Assembly (NCBI GenBank): GCA_963422465.1
Contig: OY730169.1
Location: 4,588,001 to 4,652,000 of the forward strand
Direction: 5' to 3'
Origin: Lichina pygmaea
Lineage: Eukaryota; Ascomycota; Lichinomycetes; Lichinales; Lichinaceae
DNA length: 64,000 nt
Shown here piece by piece: positions 21,734-33,426 of this stretch. The notes under the pieces were generated by a model, which saw only the letters and a program-made list of their open reading frames with translations, searched no databases and was not told the DNA's origin. Position 1 is the first letter of the stretch, and the number at the start of each line of letters is the position of its first letter. The position numbers and the translations under genes are program-made.

Positions 21734-22140
21734 GCCAAGCACTTTCTTGCAGAGTGTCAGTGCTTCCTGGTGTATCTCTTCAGCCACTTCACACTTGTTC
21801 TGTTTGTCAAGTACCAATGCAAGATTATTCATGCTGCATAGTGTGTCTGGGTGCTCAGAGCCAAGCACTTTCTTGCAGAGTGTCAGTGCTTCCTGGTGCA
21901 TCTCTTCAGCCACTTCACACTTGTTCTGTTTGTCAAGTACCAATGCAAGATTATTCAGGCTGCATAGTGTGTGTGGGTGCTCAGAGCCAAGCACTTTCTT
22001 GCAGAGTGTCAGTGCTTCCTGGTACATCTCTTCAGCCACTTCACACTTGTTTTGTTTGTAAAGTACCAATGCAAGATTATTCATGCTGCATAGTGTGCCT
22101 GGGTGCTCAGAGCCCAGCTTTTTCTTGTAAAGTTTCAGTA
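21734..22140 (-). repeat. 126-bp TPR-coding tandem repeats, proximal block
   Basis: Three further near-identical TPR units lie upstream (in gene direction) of the chromovirus, plus a more diverged unit at the NB-ARC side. The repeat phase continues exactly across both insertions once element and duplicated target are removed. Confidence 0.9.
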
Positions 22141-24799
22141 TCTGCTGACACATCTCCTCAGCTGTCTTATACTGGCCCCGCCTTTCCAGTATTACTGCAC
22201 AATCGCTCGTACTGCTCAGGATGTCTAGGTGCTCGGGGTCCAGCATACTTTTCCGTATGGATAGAGCATCCCAGCCTCTTTCAAAGGCAAGACTGTACTG
22301 TCCTCGTGTCTCCCAGTAGTATCGAGATACTTTCTGAAGAAGATCTGCCCACTGCAACTGATTTGAGTCGGAATCGAGAGTGTATCGAATCACAGTTTCT
22401 ATATGCGAAGACAATAGCTCACATCTCTCCGGGGTTTCATAACGTCCAGATGGGAACACGGCTGACAATGCCTTCCGGGACTCTTCTTGCCATCTAGCCA
22501 GGTGGCCTTCACGTTCTAGCCATTCTCGAGTGGCCATCTGTACAAGCTGATGGATCTCAAAGCTCTTTCCTCCTACCTCTTTACTGATGAGAGAGAAGGC
22601 TTGCAGTGTTCCAAGGGCAGTTTGGAACTCAACAGTCCGCTCACGTTCTCCGCGAAGAAGGAACTCCGGAATCCCTTGTCGATCCAAGACAGCCATGAGG
22701 GATAGGATCTCAGCCGCACGTGGCTTTTGTCTTCTTATCTGATCGAATGACACTTTCCACGTCCGAATGACTGAATTCTGGCTTCTTGAATCCCTCCTGA
22801 GGTCTGGCAGGTCTTGATCCAACAGATCTTGTATACCAAAAGCTTCTTCTGACAGAGTCTCAAGATACTCTTCGATGGTGATGTTGTTTTCGCTGATATA
22901 CGCCGCCGCTTGAGAGATTGCGAGAGGTAGACATCCTAAGAGCTTGAGAAGGTCCCTGCGCTTGGTCTGGTCAAACCTTCTTGCTTCGGCCACTTTCGAC
23001 TGTAAAAGTTGTTCCGCTTCCAGGTTAGCCATGGGCTCAACATCGATTGCTTTCTCTCCGCCCGCCAACCTTTCCCCGACCCGCCTATCTCTTGTTGTGA
23101 TAAGTATGTACCCCTTCGAGCTGCGAGGAAGATGATTGACCACCGACGGATCTGTCTTCTTGCTGAAGAAGGTGTCTTCATCGTCGGCATTGTCCAACAC
23201 TATCAGCCAAGACCCGTATGAATCCTTGCTGAGAGACTCTGAGACCAGTCGGAAAAAGTCAACCTTCGGATCATCCCAACCGGGCAAGCTGAGCTTCCTT
23301 GCAATGTCCTCGTATGCTTGAGACACCCTGAAGACAGAGCTGGCATGTATCCAGAGGATGTGACTTTCAGGATGCTCATCTTGGAACCGATAGCAGTATT
23401 CAATAGCAATCTGGGATTTCCTGGCAGTTGTGTCAGTCCGTATTCACTTATTGATCTTCACATAATCTCACCCTACTCCGCCGATGCCAGCCAACGCAAC
23501 ACGCCCGTAGACTTGGAACCTTTCGCCAATCTGAGTTATGATGTCTTCTCGGCCAATAAATTTTCGGTCTCTCTCAAAGACCACTGAGAAGCACGGGGTT
23601 TGCGACAAAGGCATTTGACTGGGGACAGCTGGAGATGCTAGAACTAACATTAGCATTAACCTGAGAGTATACGATGTAAGTTCAGGGTTATATACAAGCA
23701 TTTGGATTATTGAGCGCTAGTACAACAAGCTCCTCGATGGCCGGTGATACCAGCAAGTACTTGTGGCTGGTGGGGTGGCTAAATTTGCAAACATATTTGT
23801 GGTTTGCACCAGAAACACAGACTGCGATCTCATTGTCAATACCCAGACGCGCAGAAGCCTTGTCCACAACCTTTGGCACGTCAGTAAACCATATGTTCGC
23901 ATGCCATGTGGAAAATGATATCTACGCACCACCTTATTCCCAAGCTTGTCAGCCTCATAAAACGTCCGGATTGGGAGATTAGCACGCCCTATGAACTGCT
24001 GCGAGATGTCGGCCAAGGTGCCGGAGTTGCTTTTGAGTGCTTTCACGTAACTAGGATTTGTACCGAATCCGAGCTGAGCCACTTTCAAAAACGTTGCAGC
24101 AACGTAGCCCATGCTCGCAATATCAGAACCACGATGAGGCACTCCAAAGAAGACCAGCCCTCGCGTTTTGGCAAGTATGTTCCCATAATGTGATCGCTCA
24201 TTCGCGATGATCAACGCCTTAACCAGTCAGTATGTACTACTACTCTGTGCAGCAGGACACTTACTTTCTTCACTACAATGCCTCCAAGGCTGTGTGAAAT
24301 GAAGATGATAGGTCTATTCATCCGATTCTGATCCTTACGTACTCCATTCGTCCTAGCAAGAAGCGTAGTTGCCTCATCGTCTATGTTGGTAACAGCTTTG
24401 CTGAAGGCAGTCGTGGAGTTGTAGCCGTATGACATGATCCTTGCTTGAGGTAGTTGTGTTGGCAGGAAATCCCGAAGCCAAAAGGCGCCGTTGTCATCGG
24501 TCCATGTCTTCTCCCAGTGTCCCTCAAGTCCGTGAACAGCGATAATACTACAGCCGTCAGCACTTGGTCAAGAACAGTTTCTTGGGACTCCCTTAACTCG
24601 ATAGTGTAATCTCCTTCCTCCTTGGTGAGCAAGAACAGGCCATAGTCCTCCTCGATAGGCTAAAAGAATAGGATCAGCAATCGGTGAGATCATGATACAT
24701 CGAAACATGACAGCGTACCCCTTCTCCTGTGTTTCCACTCACATCAGGTGCTGGGCTAGCAGCCCGCATTTTCTCTCGCGATCGCGAAAAAAGTCCCAT

Positions 24800-25244
24800 T
24801 TTCGAGGGTTTCAAGCTGCATGGACAGGTCTTACTTCACTGTGCGTTCCTGGTCATCCTACCAAACGGATATCTGGAGTGCAACAACACACCCTGCCAGT
24901 GCTTGCCTAGCCAAGTGGTCAGATTTAGAATCTGGGTCGTCGTGCAGGCGTCGTACCGGTACCCCGCACTGCGCATCACATGGCCATGGTACCGGTAGTT
25001 AATCGGGACTATAAATTTTACTCTCATAGCCTCCCACGGCCTCCCTCTGTTGCACTCGTGATATATCTGGGGATCTCAAGTACTGTATCCACAGCATTCG
25101 CCAATCAGAGTGCCACCATGATGTCTGTACCGTACTTACGGTGATTCATCAACAGGCGGAATGGCCAGAATCCTTGCACATCTGGCAGGAACTTGGCTGG
25201 GATCTACCATCGCGGGCAGTGCCATGGACCACCCAAGCAAGCGA
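24800..25244. other. Intergenic region between NAA25 and the NLR gene
   Basis: 446 bp between the NAA25 stop and the NLR start, both on the minus strand. Contains GGTACCGGTACC-like palindromes around 24950-25000. No gene seen. Confidence 0.65.
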
Positions 25245-28200
25245 TCAATCGAGCTTGACCCTCAGCACGCCAGCCAGACACTCCTGCCAAGCATCGACGA
25301 GGGTCGAGGCAAACGTCTCCATCCACGCTTCACCAACCAAGTCCTCTATGGCAGCCCCTACCAACCTGTCACCACCCTGATCCTTCTCCAACACCATGTC
25401 AACCAAGTTTCCGATCACCCCGGTTTCCGTGAGTTCGCTCCTCCTCCCAGCTATGGCCGAGCGCAGCGTCTGGTGCACTTGTTCAATGTCGTCATGTAAG
25501 TCCTGTAGCTCCGTCTTGGCTTTCTTATGGCCGGCTCTCCCATTCTCGGCTTCCCTCTGACGTAAATACGCCTTGATCAGGTGTAAGCCGTCCAAGGTGA
25601 GATAAGCCTCGTGCAGGACTTCCCAAGTGGGATGTTGCGTTCCTGGGCCGACTCGCGTATGCCGTAAGCCATTCTCAATCGCTTCCACTCCATCGATCTT
25701 TTTTCTCTTTCGTAGCCACTTTGATATATCGCTCATGTCGTTCGATCCAGACTGAAGCGTGTCTAAGACGTGAGAAAGTAGCTTCAAGTACTCCAGCTCT
25801 GCAGCTGTGAACTCCAGGTGAAGATCCTCGGACTTTAACGCTCCCCTTAGCGCTAGTTGCATATGGCCCGCTTGGTCCTTCGATGGCTCACGAGAGTCAG
25901 TATCGCTCGTGAGCTGCGTGATTAACCGTTCCGCCGTCCTAAACGCTATGAGCCATCGATGCTGGATATTCAGCCAGTTAGACAGAAGTCCCGTCGAGAG
26001 TGTTCCGTCTAAGAGGTGACCCACACTTGGCTTCGGACCAAGCCGAGTATACTGTTCGAAACTCTTCTTCGACGCTGGGAAACAGTTTGGCACCGCGGAA
26101 TCATCCCGTTGATCGCTGACGATGCCCAGCTCTACCGTGCCATCAGTCTCGCCTCTGATCAAGCTCCATCAGAGTTCCCTCATCGGCTTACCTTGATTGA
26201 TACTGGTGACAGACGAGGATTTTGAGGTGGACCGGTTGGAACGGCGGTGTCGACGGATGCGCTGGAGCTCCACTTCAAACATGAATTTGCAGACGCTAGA
26301 ATCGAGCTTTTTAGCGAATTCCGAGAAGCCAAAGATCTGATGGTAAGCTCCTTCTTCTACTGCCGTCCTTGTGGTTCGAAGGATCTGAGTTTTCGATTTC
26401 TCATATAGCCTCAATGCTCGTTCCAAGCATGAAGTTGGATCCAGATCGTCCCTGTCGTCCTGATCGCCCACAGGCGCGTTCCTCACCGCCCAAGGCAAAC
26501 TAGAAGAAATCCGCGTGAACATATTGTAAGCCAAAGTGTCATTCTGTACGTGCTTGATCGCAAGACGGCAGTAGGTCTGAAGCGCGAGAGAGCCAGTGCC
26601 CAGAAGAAGATGCAAGCGAACGATAACGAGTAGGGCTTCGTGGTTGTTCCTTGATTTCTGAGCAAGGAAGCTCAGCAGGGTGAGAGCCTGCAGAAGACGT
26701 CGTGCAGTTGGTTTCTCGTCGCCAGCTCCTCGTTCAACGTGGTCCAAGTGCATCAACGCCTCGGCCGACAAGACGCAAGTGCTGTCGCCGGGTGACGGCC
26801 CAATCCAGTCGCTCGGCCGATGAGGTAAACTGTCATTGAATATTTTGATGCCTTCAAGACAGTGTGTCTGTAGTGCGCCTCCTTCGAGTGACTTTGTTAC
26901 TGCTATGTGGAAAGAAAGACGCAATCGGTTGATTCTCCTCGCTTCATTCGCCCCTACCATCTATTCTGGGTCAGCTCGCAAGTGGTAGAATACTCTGATT
27001 TTACTCTGCGGGCCATACTTTGACATCTTCATCGACCTCGGTTCCCGAAAATGGTCCAGGGGATTCCAGGCCTGCGAGAAGTAGAGCCTGGGTGTCGCTA
27101 GAAGTCTCTTCGAAGTGCTCGCACAGGTCGTTGTAGCAGCAATCCTTTGCACCAAAGACTTCCAGGTACCGTTGAAAAGCGGAGAGAAGTTCTGTCGAGT
27201 CCCCGGATATCCGACCACGCGTGCTCTGATTCTTCAGATGCAATATATTCGCCAGCAATGAATTGCGACCAGGACGAGGACAGCTCAGATACGAGTCGAT
27301 CAGTGTTCTCGTTGCCTCTGTGAATCTAAAAGAATGCGTGACGTCAACAGATGAACGCTGCGCTTCGCACGGGAACTCTGTTACTGACTTGGTGCTATGG
27401 AGTTCCGAGTCTGCTCGAACAAGCGCTGACCAGACTCTCCAGTCGCCATCTCCCTGGGCATGGGCGGTCGACCCCTGGCTCTGGCCTTGGTCACTGCTTG
27501 TTCGCTTTTGGTTCAGGAGGTCCTTGCAAACCGTCCAGACGCACTTCCAGTCTGCTTGCTCTTCTAGAAGTTCCAGCTTGGTGCGAACAAAGTCCCATTC
27601 GCCTTTGGCCGTAGGAGAAGCGATCCCCAAGTTCGCGCTGTCCAAGACTTCGAGAGCGTCCGTCTTGAAGCCCTGAGCGCGGTATATTGACAACAGCAGT
27701 TGAAGTTCCGAGGGAGTATGGATCGATCTTAGCGTGTGTGGAGGAGCTTGCTATACATCATGACGATCAGAGGGCGGACAAGGGTCCCGAGGGATAAGCT
27801 AATCGTACTGGATCTGCAGGAATCTCATGTGCTGCTTTAGAGATCATGCGATACGCCAGCGTTCCAAAAAGCTTCCGCTCGCCTTCAGGTGTCCTTGATG
27901 ATACCTGATTCTTCTCTTCAGTTGCTTCCTAGAGGTCATGTATTCATTCAGCTGCAAATTGGGCTCACCCCAAGCATATGGCAGCATACGATAGCCCAGA
28001 AGTAATACTCCCTATCGTTGGACATCTTTTGTAATGACATTGCCGCCTGTGAGCCAGATCGGCCAGATCGAGATCAGTACTGATGACTATTGCAGGCACC
28101 GATATATATCAAGACGTGCCGCACGAGTCATACTTTAGCTTCACCTACCTTCTGCGCCAATTTCCAGTCATTCTGCTCGAGCGACGAGAAGAAGCACTCT

Positions 28201-28639
28201 CGTGCCAGTTCTTCGTCTCTAGGCCTCGCTCTGAGCGCCCGGTCCCACATCAGGATGGCCAGCTCCTGAACCTGACAGGGTTCAAATCCGGATGTTTGAG
28301 CGCCATCCAAGTTGACAAGTGCCTGGCGTATGGTAGAGAGGGTGATGACATCAGCGACGGCCGGATTCTTTTCAGCCAACTTTTTCGTCTCTTGGAATCC
28401 TTCCTCCTTCTGGGAAGGCGATGACGCTGTTGTAAGAACAAGAGCCCTCAGTGCCTACCACGCCGGAAATCTTGTGAGCCCATGACCCTGTCCGCCCTTG
28501 GGTGGAAAATTCGTACATGAACATAGTCCCCCTTCTCCCCTTTCTTTATTCGTTTGGTGCATAGCTGTAGGGCTTGTTTTGTATTCTTGGCTTCAAGGGC
28601 ATCATATACCAACTGATTCTTTCGCTCAACCGCGGACAT
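25245..28639 (-). CDS. NAA25: NatB N-acetyltransferase auxiliary subunit (Naa25/Mdm20)
   Basis: Model: complement join(25245..26152, 26192..26960, 27019..27750, 27809..27928, 27969..28046, 28149..28454, 28517..28639), 1011 aa. Recognised from the N-terminus (MSAVERKNQ, VYDALEAKNTKQALQLC) and the TPR-like helical repeats that follow (MWDRALRARPRDEELARECF, LFGTLAYRMISKAA). NatB acetylates proteins starting Met-Asp, Met-Glu or Met-Asn; this subunit scaffolds the catalytic Naa20 and docks on ribosomes. Six introns of 38-62 nt are inferred from GT/AG and frame, and every junction preserves conserved sequence. The ATG at 28639 is the first in-frame ATG; the open frame continues upstream without another. 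C-terminal helices up to 25245 are diverged. Confidence 0.85.
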
Positions 28640-29760
28640 CTTCTGCTCCTCCTCGCGTCGTAAATGCCACTGCAAGCCACATCAAGCTTGGATCAGAGCA
28701 AGCTCGACGGCGAAGTCACTGATACGTTCCCGTCGCTCCGACGCCTAGGTGCGCTACGGTACAGTACGGTCGTGTAGAGCACCCACATGAGCTGCCTCGT
28801 TGATGAAGTTTAACGAGGCAACGGGAGGGTTCGAGTCTCCACCTCGTTGACCGCCAAAGTGTGGGCAAATCAGTTCTCCTCTGTGTCGTACAGAGCCAAT
28901 TTGGAGACTTTATCTTGGGTTGATATTCTACACATAAGTCCAGGCCTAGCCTGAAGAAAGAGGTTCGGACTGACCCGACCTTCGGAAGCAGAGGCGTCCA
29001 GTAAATTGAGTCTCGCCCATTCCTGCAGCTATTGAAGTCAAGCCGAGGAGATATGGTACTAGAGGCGCCTCCAGACCACAGTCATGAGCTTCTTTGCCTA
29101 GCAGTCCTCTCCTCTCGCCGCTGGTTGAGCTGAAGACGAGTCAGCAAGGGCATAGGAGCCTCCTCGGTGAAGAGCAACGGCCGGAAGGATTTCCAGCATA
29201 CCCACTGCTTTTTGCAATCCTTATACGCCCTAGCGAATGCCTTGCTCAGTCTTTGCAAGCCCTGGCCAGACCAGCAACCTGGACAATGGATGGCCAATGC
29301 CAAGCATAATTCGGCCAACAATGCAAGTCGAGATGAGCTCACTGAAAGTAATCTGCGCACAGATCCTTGTTGTCTGGGTTTCGACGCAGGCAGCGAGTGC
29401 TTTTCGCTGCCGCATCTGCACAGGGGTCGAAGTATTCACTCTCGCGCTTCCTGCATGAACTCATGAGACGATACCAAGCCGGGGAACCGAACTGCTACTG
29501 AACACCTACCCTTCGAATCTAGCCTTAGCAGCCGTCCAGGCATTTGTTGTCCCGGAGGAGCCGGTTGTTGTAGTGTCTGGCATCGACCTGACCAGTTGAT
29601 CAGAATGTCAAATATGACTCTGATACAAGACTGAGTCAGTCATCGACCGCGTCGACCCATACTCACGTAGCTGAGGATGTGACTCACTGCTTGCTACTGT
29701 ACCTTCTACTAAAGCTTGGACCACGTGCAGGGCGATGATTTCCGGCGTGGTCGTGTTGCA

Positions 29761-29840
29761 CGCACACCCCCCTTTACTGGACGCACACCCCTAATCTTTC
29801 TGTACGCACACCCTCGCTAGCGTTGCTGTACACACACCCC
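29761..29840 (+). repeat. Four spaced CGCACACCCC direct repeats
   Basis: Copies at 29761, 29782, 29805 and 29831 (the last CACACACCCC), spaced 21-26 bp. They resemble a cluster of transcription-factor sites rather than a tandem satellite. Confidence 0.6.
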
Positions 29841-30200
29841 TGGATACGGAGCCGAGCGTGGCTTAGTCAGTAGTGTTAGTCAGCTAGATAGGGGGCCATA
29901 TACGTAGCCGTCGGGTCCGAGAAGGCGTCAATCTCCCTTCTCAGAGCAGGCCATTGCCTTGTAGCTCCAGCATATGATCAGTTGCTATTTCCTGTCACTG
30001 TCACTATACAGAACCTGTATATTCGTCTGCCTAACTAAAATCTAGGAGCGATGACAAAGAAGAGGAAAACTCTGCAGGCTAGTCACGTGCCCTCATACAA
30101 GGGGGAGGCTGCTCTCTGCACCCCTGCAGATCCTCGGGCGACTCTCCGTTGAGTCCCCGGTTGACACTTTGTGACTCAACTTACGTACGTATGTAGATAT

Positions 30201-30201
<1 letters not shown>

Positions 30202-30232
<31 letters not shown>
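30202..30232. repeat. (GAT)n microsatellite
   Basis: About ten GAT units in non-coding DNA. Confidence 0.9.
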
Positions 30233-30241
<9 letters not shown>

Positions 30242-31598
30242 GGCCGAGTCTTCGAAGAACAGCGGGGAGCTCTGGTAATAATGCAATACTCGGAGGGGTT
30301 CTCCCGGTCGGCACTGGCAATTTCTGTCTAACGGCCTGAGCAGGCCTGGCGGTGGTGGCGATATGCTGGACTGTCCTTGATCAGGTCGGTGGTCGTGTGT
30401 CTGAAGCATCCCACCGCCTGGCGGGTCGGTTGGTTGTCTGTTTCGACAACAACCTGGTGGCTGGTCTGGCCTGCTGGCCCGGTGAACGTACGGGGAGACT
30501 TCGACTTTCAAGTGTTGCTACCACTTGATGAGGACACTACAGAGGAAGCGACCGGATATCGGTGAACTGAGTGTTATCTCGTCTGGTTGATCAGAAGAAG
30601 AGAACACCTAGCTAAAAGTACCAGGCGAAGTGTATTCATGCCTGCCTTGCCCAGCTCCTGCACTGCATCATATCTGTCAGAGCGACTGCTATCCCTAGGC
30701 GCTTTGGCAGGTGCGCTGATTGCGGTGCTCCGATCACCACGACAGACATCTGGGGTCGCTCCTGCTATTCTCGGTCAGAATGGCAGATCTGGGGTCCCTC
30801 ATCACGGTCTACTTGGCTGCTAATCAACCATCCTTCGACGTGGACGAGACCGTGTTCGAACCGTGGAAGAACAGCAGGATCAATGTGCATGGCACGAACG
30901 CAAGCGATCAAGACAGCTCCAACCTCGAGTCCGCAACAAAGTCCTTGCCCTGGGTCACAATCCAGAGTCGTCTTCGGACGGCGGATGTTAGAGCGCTTAC
31001 CGCTCCTCGCTCGATCCCGCCCGATCTGCCTCACCATGAGGCGGCTACCTCGGTTTCTACACCATACGGTACAGATCAAAAAGGTTGTACGCTTCCTGCT
31101 GTGTTGTTCCTTGCGATGGGCCAACGCCCTGAATAATCTTTGCGTGTAAATATAGTAGTCCTGGTGTAAACAGTTATCCTAGCCTGTGGTCTCTAGATGC
31201 ACTCTGTTATTCCAGGCTGTTGTTACAGAAGCCTGATAACTCAGTTGTCTGGAAGTTATCAGGCTGTTCAACCTAGACTTCTCGGAAAAATAACTTTGAC
31301 AGGACCTCCCGGAACCTCGAGAGCTCATGATCGTCATCTTGTGCAAACATCTGGTACATCCACGTCATATCTGGTGTACGGTAACCAGTGCAACAAGTCA
31401 ATCAGACAATGACATGCGTTCAACCCGGCTCTTTAGTTTCCTGCACTACCAACAGCCTAGTACGTACAGTACGTACGTACGTGATACCCTTTCCACATTA
31501 TTCGTAAGTTCAAGAGGACCACAGCTGAAGATGCCTCGACGTCTCTAGATCATTCAGTTAGCTGAAGATCTTCCGTTCTGGTTCTCACCTCAGCAACC

Positions 31599-33426
31599 AT
31601 GTATCAACCCAGCACTCAACTCAACCATGCCAAGCACGTGAAGTACTGGCTAAGGTGCCTACGGACGTTGCTTCCCACGGAGTACACGTCCAACGATTCG
31701 AATCGTATGATTCTAGCCTTCTTCGTTTTGTCAGCGCTCGACGTGCTTGACGTACTGCAGACGCATACAAAGCTCGAAGAGCGTCAGCGATACGTCCAAT
31801 GGATCTACGATTCGCAGCATCACGATGGCGGATTCCGTGGGTCCCCTCTGCCGCGGACCCTTCGATCTGCATCGGGGACTCTGGGCGAACTGGGGCTGGC
31901 CACGTTACCCTCGACGTATTTCGCGCTTGCGAGCTTGGCCATCCTACGGGACGATTTGGACCGAGTCAACAAGCTGGCCTGCTTGGACTGGTTGGCGCGC
32001 TTGCAGCGTGACGACGGAAGCTTTGGCGAGATGCTCACTGGTCCCGACGGCGGCGTGGACGAAGCAAGGGACGTCAGATACTGCTACTGGGCAACCGGAA
32101 TTCGATGGATCCTGCGAGAGCCGGGGCATGATAGCGCCCGGGACATTGATGTCGACGCGCTTGTTGGTTACATCAAATCGTCCGAGGTGTGCTCGCACCT
32201 CTTGCCGGCCCCTGAAACCTGCTCGCCCTGACGACTTTCTGATCTGAGGGAACGTCCTAGCTAATGCTCGACAAAGACTTATGATCACGGCTTCTCGGAG
32301 TCGCCTTTTCACGAAGCCCATGGTATGCATGGCCCGAGTTGCATCTCGCCGCGGTGACGAAGAGTTGCTCATCTGTCCTCGGCATAGCCGGTCACTGCTA
32401 CTGCGCCATCAGCGCTTTGTCGTTCCTCGGTCGGTTGCCATCATCAGATGCAGACGTCAAATCGAGGACTGGCCCTGGTGCCGCAGAGCTGAAAGTGCAA
32501 TCGGAAAGAGTCGTCCCTTCCTTATCATCCTTGGAGGGAACGGTGAGATGGCTGGTGTTCAGGCAGCTGGTCGAAGAGTCCGAAGAGGACGAAGAAGAGC
32601 AACGTACTCCAAACGTCTCTCTGCCGGATGTAGTACCACCGCCTTTTAATCCTACGCCTCCAATTGATCAGGTCGACGAGGGTTCCCATGCGGCATTCGG
32701 CCCTTTTGCAGGCTCTGAGGAGAATTATCACGCGTCAGGCGCGACAGGAGCTGATCCGTCAAGTCCGCTAGTATCGAAGGACTCGCAGATTGGGTACGGT
32801 CTCGATTCGCCGATGGACCGTGGTTCTTTCAACTCCCAGCACGAGGTAGATTTGGTGGCTGGATTCAACGGTCGGTGTAACAAATCATCCGACACGTGCT
32901 ACTCCTTCTGGGTGTGTGGTGCTTTGGCCGTAAGCGTCCGACTCTCTTTGCTTTGCTTCCCGCGATTCTATAGGTCTTAATCATTCACGACCTGAACCCT
33001 TAGATCCTCGACCGACTCCCACTTGTCAAGATCGAGGCAAACCGATGGTTTCTGCTAGAACGAACTCAGCATTTCGTCGGCGGCTTTGGAAAGCTACCGG
33101 GCGACCCACCTGGTAGGTGTGATCTATCATCTGTTTTCCTTCTGCTTTGAACCCGCTCCAAAAACATCTCTGTCCGCTTTCTCCTCTGGGCTATCATCAC
33201 ACCGCACGGTTGTATCAAATGCACGCTGTGGGAATGGCAAACTCGACATGCAGTCCAAAACTCTGACCAATGATTACTAGACATCCTACACTCATACACC
33301 GGCCTCGCGGCCCTCTCCCTCACGCGCGAGGCGGGCCTGAAAGAACTCGACCCAACAGCCTGCGTCACCTGTGAGACCAGGAGACACATCGAGAGCGTGA
33401 GAAAACCCTCGACAAAGGCAAAATAG
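31599..33426 (+). CDS. CDC43: Geranylgeranyltransferase type I beta subunit
   Basis: Model: join(31599..32186, 32277..32322, 32388..32929, 33004..33112, 33281..33426), 476 aa. Prenyltransferase alpha-alpha barrel repeats are visible: YDSQHHDGGFRGSP, WLARLQRDDGSFGE, YDHGFSESPFHEAH plus GHCYCAISALSFLG, and GFNGRCNKSSDTCYSFW. The zinc ligands expected in the family are present: Asp and Cys in DTCYSFW, and His in ILHSYTGLAAL. With the shared alpha subunit (Ram2) the enzyme adds geranylgeranyl to CaaL proteins such as Rho1 and Cdc42. An acidic insertion of about 100 residues (EESEEDEEEQ onward) lies between the third and fourth repeats and makes the protein longer than usual. Introns are inferred from frame; exon 2 is only 46 nt. 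Confidence 0.88.

Larger units (their letters stand above)
14000..24799 (-). pseudogene. SesB-NB-ARC-TPR (NLR-like) gene split by two LTR insertions
   Basis: Host exons: 24743-24799, 24598-24659, 24265-24547, 23930-24217, 23696-23870, 23472-23637, 21729-23420, then host fragments 15213-15299 and 14000-14652. The N-terminus (MGLFSRSRE) leads into a SesB-type alpha/beta hydrolase with nucleophile elbow SHSLGG (about residue 125) and FFGVPHRGS. NB-ARC follows with P-loop GIGGVGKS (about 340) and LIVLDNADD, then 42-aa kinesin-light-chain-like TPRs. Fungal NLR-like proteins of this architecture are linked to nonself recognition and cell death. The TPR array is interrupted by the chromovirus and by a solo LTR, each flanked by a 5-bp duplication of host sequence. 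No stop or frameshift is seen in the 5' exons. Translation would run into the LTR and stop at 21644, giving about 935 aa. The last natural codon group (MYQQLL then stop) is at 14000. Confidence 0.85.
28640..31598. other. Large intergenic region between divergent NAA25 and CDC43
   Basis: Nearly 3 kb without a supported gene. It holds a hairpin with a Pol III B-box-like motif (28794-28840), four CGCACACCCC direct repeats (29761-29840), an (ATG/CAT)n microsatellite (30202-30232) and a GTACGTAC tract (31460-31482). A 119-codon ORF from ATG 30780 (MADLGSLITVYLAANQ) has moderate composition but no recognisable domain. Confidence 0.6.

Noticed and set aside
22136-23326. Possibility that the NB-ARC exon itself is degenerate
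   Set aside because: The frame is open from the P-loop to the LTR and NB-ARC motifs are intact, so damage is confined to the insertions.
28770-28865. Possible tRNA gene
   Set aside because: A B-box-like motif is present, but no acceptor, D or anticodon arms fold into a cloverleaf.
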